The notes below the pieces were generated by a model, which saw only the letters and a program-made list of their open reading frames with translations, searched no databases and was not told the DNA's origin. 64,000 nucleotides of DNA from Sycobia sp. Sy_11 (Eukaryota; Arthropoda; Insecta; Hymenoptera; Epichrysomallidae). The translations under genes and the position numbers were made by a program. The DNA lies in the NCBI GenBank assembly GCA_018907035.1, contig JACCIC010000122.1, forward strand, positions 325,501 to 389,500, written 5' to 3'. Positions 1 to 8,500 of the stretch are shown piece after piece (the stretch's first letter is position 1; every line of letters starts with the position of its first letter).

Positions 1-33
1 GCGGAGAAAATTTCGGCGGCGCAGGGCTCGGAC

Positions 34-41
34 TATAAATA
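34..41 (+). promoter_or_regulatory. TATA box of the 5' LTR
   Basis: TATAAATA lies in a GC-rich context. Transcription would start roughly 25-30 bases downstream, near 60-70. The same motif is in the 3' LTR, starting at 12669. Confidence 0.75.
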
Positions 42-119
42 CGGGCCCTGAAAACTGCGGAAAGCAGATTGCCGGCCGCGTTTACTCTGTTCGGTTCTTA
101 CTTTGCTAAACTCCTCGAA

Positions 120-125
120 AATAAA
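120..125 (+). promoter_or_regulatory. Poly(A) signal in 5' LTR
   Basis: AATAAA lies about 80 bases after the TATA box, so it would be transcribed at the 5' end as well as at the 3' end. Only two bases separate it from a near-consensus splice donor. U1 binding there could mask the 5' copy, by analogy with the HIV-1 leader (inference). Confidence 0.6.
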
Positions 126-127
126 AA

Positions 128-133
128 GTAAGT
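128..133 (+). promoter_or_regulatory. Splice donor in the LTR leader
   Basis: GTAAGT preceded by AAA matches the insect donor consensus except for A at the last exon base. Joined to the acceptor at 778-779, the last exon base A127 precedes TG at 780-781 and forms an ATG in frame with the 289-codon ORF. The same donor is present in the 3' LTR, at 12761-12766. Confidence 0.65.
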
Positions 134-334
134 CGTTTCAATATTCATTTCCGAATTATATTTTTCTTTCCCTTTTTTCCGCGAAGCACGCGCTAGACTT
201 TGGGTCAGGGGACGCTAGTCTCTGCAGGCAAGGAAATTGCCGCTAGACTCTGCAGCCTCCGCTAAAGTTCAGCGCGGATAGCTAGTAAGGTGGACTGGAG
301 GCCGAGGAAGCTCGCGCCCCTACTACCTCCTAGA

Positions 335-571
335 GGATATTAGATCCGTCGCCGCTCTAATATCCAACCGATCGTGTTGGAGCTGCCCGAGTGTGGCCCT
401 CACGACCGGCGAAATTACGCGAACGCGCCGCGACGATCGACCTCGCGATCCGCCCCGCGTATCCCTGGCTTCAACGCTAAAGCGTGGCCAAAAAACCAAG
501 AGGGCAACCGGCGGTAACTAACGGCAGTAAATCGCCGTTAGGATTAACCGTGTGGCACCAACTTCGGTTGG
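335..571 (+). other. Three stem-loops in the LTR leader
   Basis: Perfect arms are visible at 335-344/356-365 (GGATATTAGA with TCTAATATCC), at 518-525/534-541 (CTAACGGC with GCCGTTAG) and at 558-562/567-571 (CCAAC with GTTGG around a TTCG loop). The last is a C(UUCG)G tetraloop hairpin ending eight bases before the LTR terminus. All are conserved in the 3' LTR. A role in packaging, priming or translation is only inference. Confidence 0.6.
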
Positions 572-587
572 ACGTCACAAAAAAAAT

Positions 588-605
588 TGGGGGCTCGTCC
601 GGGAT
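588..605 (+). other. Primer-binding site, tRNA-Pro type
   Basis: TGGGGGCTCGTCCGGGAT is the complement of the 3' end of tRNA-Pro, the same 18-mer used as primer site by murine leukaemia virus. It follows the LTR end after an eight-base, mostly A spacer. Splicing from 128 to 779 would remove it from the subgenomic RNA. Confidence 0.88.
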
Positions 606-779
606 CGCTATAAATAGCTCGCGATAATTATCGTTGCACGCGGCACGCGTTTATTTTTAGACCTAAATTTTCGTTCAGTTTCGGTGCCAATTTTTTTTTT
701 TATTTGGTTGTTGTTTTTGATTCAGCTAGGATTCAACCTTTTTTTTGTGAATAAAACCCATATTTTTGTTTTTTTTTAG
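606..779 (+). other. Leader with splice acceptor at 778-779
   Basis: A long T-rich tract ends in TTTTTTTAG at 771-779, a good polypyrimidine tract plus acceptor. The downstream ORF is open from 755 but has no ATG, so the acceptor is the simplest way to supply a start. Confidence 0.6.
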
Positions 780-1648
780 TGGAAGGGTCAGGTGCATCTT
801 ACAAACAACGGAAAAACAGGGCCCATAAAAGGGCTCAGAAAGAGAAACGTTTTCTAATTCGCGGCCAAATTTTGGAGGCGGAACAGGTCCGTCGGGAGGA
901 AAAGGGGCTTGAGCGGTTGCCTGATCGCGACCTCGAGGCAACCGTGTGGCGGTTATACCGCCCCCTCCACGACCGTTATATTCGGGGTCTCAGAGCTCAG
1001 CGCCCGGTTGAACGGGTAATAACCGAGCTAGAGACCCTAAAGTTCGTGGAACAAGCGGATAAGCCGCGGGTGTATACACCGCAGGTATTTAAGCCGCCGG
1101 TGTATACACCGCAAGTGTACAAGCCACGGGCGTATAAGCCGCTGGCTTTAATTAAGCGCCCCAAAATACATCTGCCGCCCTTAGCAGAGTTAATCGGCGA
1201 GCGCAGGACTCGCCCATCCACGGCCACCGCTGAGGCCGCCACCTCACCCATCGCCACACCGCCGCCGCTGCCGCCGGCACCCACAGTTGCCGAGCCGCCC
1301 AGCCCATCGGTCGCCCGTAATATTGAAGAAGGGGTAAAAACCCCCACCCGCTCTCCTGTCGAGCCATCAGCGATATCACCGTTCGGCACGGTGATACCGT
1401 TGAACGCGGCAGGTTGCCCGCGGACACCCCGGGGTCCCAGCGACCGCGAGCTCCGCAAGGCGGCGAAAAAACGACAAGGAACGGACGCGGCGATACTAGG
1501 AGAGCAGGACGCAGGAGGAAGTGAAAGCACTGCTGCTCTTCCCAACGCTGCCCGTGACCCGCCCGCCCACGACAACGAGAGGAGGCGGGGGAAAATTGCC
1601 GCCCGGAAACTATTATTCTTCGGTCCGGACAGCGAGACCGAAGAGTAA
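780..1648 (+). CDS. Extra 5' ORF, basic proline-rich protein, splice-made start
   Basis: This open frame of 289 codons lies between LTR and gag. Its first codon reads GTG in genomic DNA (779-781) and no Met occurs later in the ORF. Joining donor 128 to acceptor 779 replaces that G with A127 and creates ATG with a favourable context (AAAAAATGG). The N-terminal 30 residues are rich in Lys/Arg (KQRKNRAHKRAQKEKR), like a nuclear or RNA-binding signal. Residues about 97-125 hold imperfect YTPQV/YKP repeats, followed by a Pro/Ala/Thr-rich stretch. The C-terminus is basic, then ends acidic (DSETEE). I recognise no family. Codon use is GC-rich, unlike gag-pol, which suggests a separate origin. It is not an env: no signal peptide or membrane segment is visible. 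Confidence 0.6.
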
Positions 1649-1699
1649 TAACTCAACCGCCCACGCGCTCACACGACTGGCCAAGAGGGACCGAGTTCA

Positions 1700-2235
1700 G
1701 TGACCCGCCCCCTCCACTGCGCCGCGCCTAGAAGGGCCGCCCCCTCCACTGCGCCTGCGCCTAGAAGGGCCGCCCCCTCCACTGCGCCTGCGTCCTAGAA
1801 GGGCCGTCCCCTCCACTGCGCCGCGCCTAACAGGGTCCGCCCCTCCACTGCGCTGCGCCTAGAAGGGCCGCCCCCTCCACTGCGCTGCGTCCTAGAAGGG
1901 CCGCCCCCTCCACTGCGCCGCGCCTAGAAGGGTCCGCCCCCTCCACTGCGCTGCGCCTAGAAGGGTCCGCCCCCTCCACTGCGCTGCGCCTAGAAGGGTC
2001 CGCCCCCTCCACTGCGCTGCGCCTAGAAGGGCCGCCCCCTCCACTGCGCTGCGCCTAGAAGGGCCGCCCCCTCCACTGCGCTGCGCCTAGAAGGGCCGCC
2101 CCCTCCACTGCGCTGCGCCTAGAAGGGCCGCCCCCTCCACTGCGCTGCGCCTAGCAGGGCCCGCCCCCTCCACTGCGCTGTGCCCAGAGAAGCAGGGCCG
2201 TCCCTCCTCCGCCGTGCCTAGGGAAGTAGGCACGC
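1700..2235 (+). repeat. GC-rich 32-bp minisatellite, about 15 copies
   Basis: The unit CCGCCCCCTCCACTGCGCTG plus CGCCTAGAAGGG repeats with lengths of 31-34 bp and scattered substitutions, directly after the extra ORF. It is highly C-rich on the plus strand. It lies inside the retrotransposon, so every copy of the element should carry an array of variable length. Confidence 0.92.
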
Positions 2236-2269
2236 CATCTTTTCGGCGCTACGCCGGGAGGCTCCGTAC

Positions 2270-3480
2270 AGGACATATATATATTAAATTGTGTCCGAAT
2301 ATATTATATATATATATATATATAGATATATAGATATATATATATATATATGTGTGTGTGTAATAACCTTTACCAATAAAAAACATTTCTAATAGTAATA
2401 CTGGGTTGGGATTATTGCTCCTCGTATCCTACATCCCTTATTTTTAATTATTTATTTATTTTACCTCTCCGTTAAGTACCAACCTTTTCGATATTTTTCG
2501 TTTTTTTTTTACTATTTTTTTTTATTTATAAATCTTTAATAATTAATATTTTTTTTTAACTTTTTAAAATATTCAATAGTTTCTTTTTTATGTTAATTTT
2601 AATAATTAATTCAATAATTTATAAGACTTTTAAATATTTTTATTTTAAATAACTATTTTTCAATTTTACTTATAAATTGTTATTAACTAATTTAATTTTT
2701 TTTATCTCGTTTTTTATAATTAAGAACTTCTTAAATACTTTTATAATCTCGATATTTCCTGTTTTTTTTTTATTATTTTTAGTTACAAATTTGTTTAGTT
2801 TAATAATTCGTTTTTGTTATTAATAAATTTTTATATTAACTTTAATTCATTTTTGGCCTTTTAAATAATTTTATTTTTAATATCCCTTTTTACTTTCTTT
2901 TTTTTAACCATAATTTTTATTTATTAATTTAATAATTTTAGTTTCGATATTTTCCGTTCCATTATTTTAATAATTAATTTAATAACTCTTTTTATCATTT
3001 TTTTTTCTGCCTTTTCATTATCATTTTTATATTGTTTTCTTATTAATTAACTTAATAATTTTTAACCTTTTTATAATTTCTGGTTTTACTTATTTTCTTT
3101 ATTCAATAATTTTAATTTCACCATTTTCCATTTTTTTTTTATTCAGAATTAACTTAATAATTGTTAATTTCATAACCTTAATTTCAATATTCCCTGTTTT
3201 TTCTTTATTATTTAGCGATTTATTTATAAATGTTTATTTAACTTTAATAATTTTTAAGGATTTCTCTTCCAATATTCCTTTTTTACTTCCGTTTTTTATT
3301 ACTTAATTTAATCGGTTTTAATTGGGTTCAATATATCCTGCTTTCCTTATTTGATAATTTTTTTTCCTTTTCTTTATTTTAATAATTAATTCCGATATTT
3401 TCTGTTTTTGATTGTTTTCCTTCTAATTATTTTCAATTTTTCCATTAATAATATCAATATTTTCTGTTTTTTTTAATAAC
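2270..3480. other. AT/T-rich desert inside the element, no gene seen
   Basis: It starts with a (TA)n microsatellite at about 2274-2355. About 1.1 kb of T-rich, low-complexity DNA with short poly-T runs and many stops follows. A spacer or pyrimidine-rich splicing landscape is possible, but I see no ORF or structured RNA. Confidence 0.7.
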
Positions 3481-3543
3481 TTTTTGCCTCCTCAATACCT
3501 TTTTTTTTATCTTTTTCCCCAACCGGGAAAATCCCCGGTCCAA

Positions 3544-3920
3544 ATGGTAGGACTGAATAGAGATTACCCCTTACCGAACGAAGAAAGACTTCGTACAATA
3601 GAGGAGCGAGTAAGCTCTCATCATAGGGCTCTCTGCACAGTCGGAACGTTATCACGGAATAACCGTACCTATATAGAGGAGCTCCAAGAGGCCTGTGCAG
3701 AGACGCACGGAAATACAAACTTCCTATTACAAAAATAACAAGAGCGGAGGAACGTATAGAGGGGTTGGAAAAGGAAAACCAAGAACTAAAGGCTTGGTTG
3801 GAAAAAACCTGGGCGATAACCGCGCGCGCATTTAGAGAGTTAAACCAGAAACAAACCGTCAACGAGGTAGACATAGAATTATTGGAAGAAGCCGTTAGAC
3901 AATTAAATCTTGAGGATTGA
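3544..3920 (+). pseudogene. Small coiled-coil ORF broken by a one-base shift
   Basis: From ATG 3544 the frame runs 64 codons to a stop at 3736-3738. The adjacent frame continues with heptad-like, Glu/Lys/Leu-rich sequence to a TGA at 3918-3920. The switch is at a five-A run (3731-3735), so a one-base loss in the run, or a frameshift there, would explain it. Together the two parts span about 125 codons. The charged leucine pattern suggests a coiled coil that could multimerise. It lies 178 bp before the gag ATG. The family is not recognised; it could be a detached N-terminal part of gag. Confidence 0.5.
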
Positions 3921-4097
3921 GTAGAGAAGAAACACTCCCAATTTGTTTATATATACGCAAGTAGGTTAGTTAAGCGGTATAGCCATCGGAACCTACCTCG
4001 TTCAATTTTATAACATCTTTAACCAATAAGTTACTAATTTAATTGTTCTTTACGCCTTTAATACCGATTTTAACGTAAAAATTTGACACTAGGGCGT

Positions 4098-5570
4098 ATG
4101 TCTGAGCAGCGTGTCACTAGAAGTCGGGCAGATAAGAATAAATTCTGCCGAGACGATATCGACAACGTCTACCCTTTTTCTCCAACTAAAGAGATCCCGA
4201 GGGATGTAGAAATAAAACCTCCACCGCGAATGTTACAAACGATTGACGTTTTGGAAGACTCTTTCATAGAACCAATCGTGCAAACGGCAAAATCAGCCGA
4301 TAGCAAGCAAAAAGAGGTATCTGAAAACCTCACGATATATATTTCAGACAACAAACAAGCCCACGTAACAATGCCTACTCAGGCTGTTCCGTTGAAAGAC
4401 GCGCTTAAGGTAGTGCCCGTATTTGATGGGCGCAATATTACCTTAAGCGAGTTCTTCGAAGGCTGCGACGAAGCCTTGGAAATTATAGACGCGACCAGCG
4501 AATCAAGCTTCGTCAAGTTATTACGGTCACGTATAACCGGGGAGGCGAGACAGGCGATTCGTGGGCAAACGTTTGCAACCGTTAGGGCTTTAAAGGATTA
4601 CTTAGAAACGATATACGCACCTCCTCGAACTATACAACAACTGATCGGTGAATTAGGAATGGAGTTCCAACGGGATGACGAAAACGTTATTTCATTCGCT
4701 AATCGAATAAAAGACCTGGGCCGTCGACTTCTAGAAGCAGAGAGAGCTCATGTAGGAGCTGTGACGGAAGCGATGCGCCGCGAAGCTGAAGCGACAGTAA
4801 TTACTTGCTTTCGCAAAGGCCTGAGGAAAGAAATCGATAGAAGTATCGGAACAACGGTGACAGATCTTAATACTATCGTTAATAAAGCGATACAAGAAGA
4901 AAGAGACCTTGACGAGCGAAGTTTATTAAGAGATCTTAGTCGCAAACTCACAGTTCGGGGAAGAGAAGACCGCAAAAAGGCATATATATGTCAACTCGAG
5001 GAACCCCCTGCTCAGCAGCAAATTGAAACCTGCACACGGTGTAGACGATCCGGACATAATACCTTTAATTGCAGAGAACGAATGTTGAATAAAGCGTCCA
5101 TCGAGACATGCCAATTATGCGATAAACCTGGACATACAGCAAGTACGTGTCGCAACCGCATGATTTGCCAACTTTGCAATTTAATTGGCCATACAGCAAA
5201 GAACTGCAAACCTATTGAAAGGTGTTTTCGGTGTAGCGAGCCCGGACATAGATCGGCGACGTGTCCGTTGAATATTATAACCGGGGCTCAACAACGCAAT
5301 AATGCACCCTACCGTCCGGTTTGTAGAAAGTGCAACCGACCAGGACATACGGCTGCATCTTGCCCTACTCCGAAAGGTTGTGCGTATTGCAAAAATACGG
5401 GACATGACATTAACGAGTGCAGAAAAAGGATATACAATGAAAAAATGCGAGCGGAAAACTCGAACGGTGCCTCCATGTCCAGAGCGCAGCCAACGGCACC
5501 GCTCGTCCCCATGCGCTCAGCCAATATAGCGAGAATGGAGGAGGAAGCCTCAGAATTGCAACCACTGTAA
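4098..5570 (+). CDS. gag: Gag polyprotein with six CCHC zinc knuckles
   Basis: Structural protein that forms the virus-like particle and binds the genomic RNA. I start it at ATG 4098, although the frame is open slightly upstream; the product is 490 residues. The middle (about residues 105-270) resembles a retrotransposon Gag capsid core: FFEGCDEALEII, then an LRSRITGEARQAIRG segment, then a region rich in charged helices. The C-terminal third carries six CX2CX4HX4C knuckles in a row, beginning CTRCRRSGHNTFNC and ending CAYCKNTGHDINEC. Ty3-type Gags usually have one to three. The reading frame overlaps pol by 130 nt; pol is in the -1 frame. A possible acceptor (ACTAG at 4088-4092) lies just before the ATG and may shorten the 4-kb leader. 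Confidence 0.93.
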   Translation: MSEQRVTRSRADKNKFCRDDIDNVYPFSPTKEIPRDVEIKPPPRMLQTIDVLEDSFIEPIVQTAKSADSKQKEVSENLTIYISDNKQAHVTMPTQAVPLKDALKVVPVFDGRNITLSEFFEGCDEALEIIDATSESSFVKLLRSRITGEARQAIRGQTFATVRALKDYLETIYAPPRTIQQLIGELGMEFQRDDENVISFANRIKDLGRRLLEAERAHVGAVTEAMRREAEATVITCFRKGLRKEIDRSIGTTVTDLNTIVNKAIQEERDLDERSLLRDLSRKLTVRGREDRKKAYICQLEEPPAQQQIETCTRCRRSGHNTFNCRERMLNKASIETCQLCDKPGHTASTCRNRMICQLCNLIGHTAKNCKPIERCFRCSEPGHRSATCPLNIITGAQQRNNAPYRPVCRKCNRPGHTAASCPTPKGCAYCKNTGHDINECRKRIYNEKMRAENSNGASMSRAQPTAPLVPMRSANIARMEEEASELQPL

Positions 5571-8500
5571 AAAGTGACTCTCTGCCCCACGTAAATCTAA
5601 AGTTTGGGAGCAGGAAACTCTCATTTTTGATAGACTCAGGATCACACGGCAATATACTAAAACGCGGGAATCTACCCTTCGGTATAGAAATAGATACAAC
5701 TGACATAGTAAATCTGAAAGGAATAACCGACAACGTAATTAAATCCCTGGGAACCACCTATATAAAAGGGTTCGGTGAATTAATAAGATTTCACATCGTA
5801 GAGGAAAGTTTTAAACTCCCGTATGATGGAATATTAGGAATAAGCTTCTTAGTGCAGCAAAAATCCATAGCAGATTTCAAAAAAAATACATTGAAGATCG
5901 GAGAACATGAACTGCCGTTGGGTGGTAAAAATAGTTCTGAACAATCCCCAAGGATACTTAACACTAACTTTGCCGGAAACCACAATAAATTTCTATTTCT
6001 AAACTACGAAGGAACATTGATTTTAATTGACACCGGTTGTGAAGCTAGCGTCATTAAAGCAAAAGTATTATCGTCATTGGAAATTGTTGACACGACAAAC
6101 GAGACTTATTTAAAGGGGATTGATGGATTACTAATGCCTACACTCGGTGCCGCTCCCCTTAATATATTAGGCGTAGAATCATCAATAACAGTAATACCGA
6201 ATAACAGCGCCATACCATACGATGCGATATTAGGATCTGATTTTTTGTACAGCGCTAAAGCAGTTATTGACTTTGGAGAAAAAACCATTACGATCAAGAA
6301 TAAGAAAACAGAATTAGAGTTTCTACGCGACGAAGAAGTACTAATGTATAACAATGAGGAATCAGAAACTGATACAATGCAAAACTGGGAGTTCGAGAAT
6401 CTTAAATCCCTAATGCGATTCGACAATACTAATCTCCAAGAGTTCGACTGGAGTAAAGGAGATTATAAAAATCTTTTCTTGGCATCTGAACGGTACGATG
6501 ATATACCTGTATCTTCGGACCGACTAACCAAGTTAATCGGACTTACGGAAATCAATAAGCTGCAAAAGGAAGAATACCAGCAAGCCGTGAAATTGTTGAA
6601 AAATAACCCGGATCGGTTTTATCTCGAGGGTGATGAACTTACTACAACTAATGTTGTAGCTCATAGGATCCCCACGACCGATGATATTCCGGTGAGCACG
6701 CGTCAATACAGATTGCCGCATGCTCTGAAAGACGAGGTGAACCGACAAGTGAATGAATTACTGCAGAAGGGCGTAATCAGACACTCTAGAAGTAGCTATT
6801 CGTCAGCGCTTTGGGTCGTACCAAAAAAGCAATTAACTGATAATAAACCACGTTGGCGAGTTGTAGTAGATTTCCGTCCTCTGAACGAGAAAACAGTAGC
6901 AATGGCATACCCGCTACCTAATATTGTCGAAATACTCGACACCGTTGGTGCTGCTAAATACTACACTGTCATGGATTGCGTCTCCGGATTCCATCAAATA
7001 CCGATGAGTCCGGAAGACATGCATAAAACTGCTTTTTCAACACCTGACGGGCATTTTGAATTCGTTCGCATGCCATTCGGTTTGAAGAACGCAGGCGTGG
7101 AATATCAGCGCGCGATGAACTTTACGCTCGAGGGCCTTATTGGCAAGGGCGTGTTTGTCTATATGGACGACATAGTAATCTATGCCAAAACTTTGGAAGA
7201 ACACGAAAAATTGTTCATTGAAGTAATGGAAAGATTACGTAAAGCGAACTGGAAGCTCGAACCCGGAAAGTGCAAAATTCTACAACGAAAAGTAGCATAT
7301 TTAGGACACGTTCTTAGCGAAGACGGGTTAACACCCGACCCGAAGAACCTAGAAGCGGTAGAGCGATTCCCGCGTCCTAAGCACGTTAAAAATGTTCGAC
7401 AATTTTTGGGTTTAGCCGGATACTACCGTAGATTTATTAAGGACTTTGCCAAAATTTCTAAACCCCTCACCAAGCTTCTGCAAAGCAATGAACCTTTTGT
7501 CTGGGGAGAAAACGCGGAAAATGCGTTTGCATGCCTAAAAAGCGCTCTATGCACAGCGCCTGTGTTGCGATTCCCTGATATGGATCAACCATTCATTATC
7601 ACGACGGACGCGTCGGGTTATGCGATTGGGGGCATCCTATCACAAGGAAAACTCGGTAGGGATCAACCGATCGCCTATACGTCGCGAGTTCTGCGCGGAC
7701 CCGAGTTGCGCTATGAGGTATACGAGAAAGAAGCACTTGCTATGCTTCATTCCGTGCAGACCTTTAGGCCGTACGTATTCGGACGTACGTTTACCCTCGT
7801 GACTGACCACCAACCGCTCGTATGGTTCAAAACAGCTGATTTGAACACGCGTGTGATAAAGTGGAGGTTCAAGCTTTCAGAATACGACTATAAAGTCGTT
7901 TACAACCCAGGAAAGACGAATGTACACGCTGATGCGTTGTCGCGTAACCCTGTCGAGAATGTAAACGTAGTCACTCGAGGGCAAAGAAAAAGGCAACTTA
8001 ACCTTGATAAACCGGTGGCGAGTCCTAAAAATCCGGATTCTCATTGTGTTGAGACTCCCAAAGTTCCGAAGGCACGTAAAAAGAATACTAAGTTAATAGG
8101 GATTAGAAATACTGTCCCAAATCACCGAGTTACCAGATCCAAAGTCCGAAGAGAAAATGGTGAGGATAACACGCAGAACGTTTCTAATTTTTCAAGAGTT
8201 AAAGATTTTCCAAGTTTAAGTAAAGATGAAAGAAACCGTGCTAATTTTTCTAAGTCGGGAGTTGATAGCACTAAGAATGGCGCGGATAAGATGCCGTATA
8301 TTTCTAATTTTTCGGAAGGAGATTTTCCATGTTTAAACAAAGACGAGAGAAGTCGTACTAATTTTTCTAAGTCAGGAGTTGAGGGCATTACCAAAGAATC
8401 GAATAGGAAGATTTTAACGAAAAATGTTCGTCCGCAACGACGTAAAACTAGGAAACAAACCGAAGAACGCAACGAGAAGATGCAAGGAACTTCTATTTCT

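Larger units (their letters stand above)
1..579 (+). repeat. 5' LTR, left end cut by window
   Basis: The segment repeats at 12636-13213. It ends in CACA just before an A-run and the primer-binding site. Differences from the 3' copy are C/A near 114, one A more in the run before the splice donor, and two substitutions near 496-501. It contains a TATA box, an AATAAA, a splice donor and three strong hairpins. The true LTR start lies outside the window. Confidence 0.93.

Noticed and set aside
997..1656. 219-codon minus-strand frame opposite the extra ORF
   Set aside because: Antisense shadow of the GC-rich plus ORF. Its Ala/Ser/Gly-rich text follows from codon complementarity and shows no motif.
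1827..2012. Repetitive minus-strand protein EGADPSRRSAV
   Set aside because: It is the minisatellite translated; the frame exists only because the unit length is close to a multiple of three.
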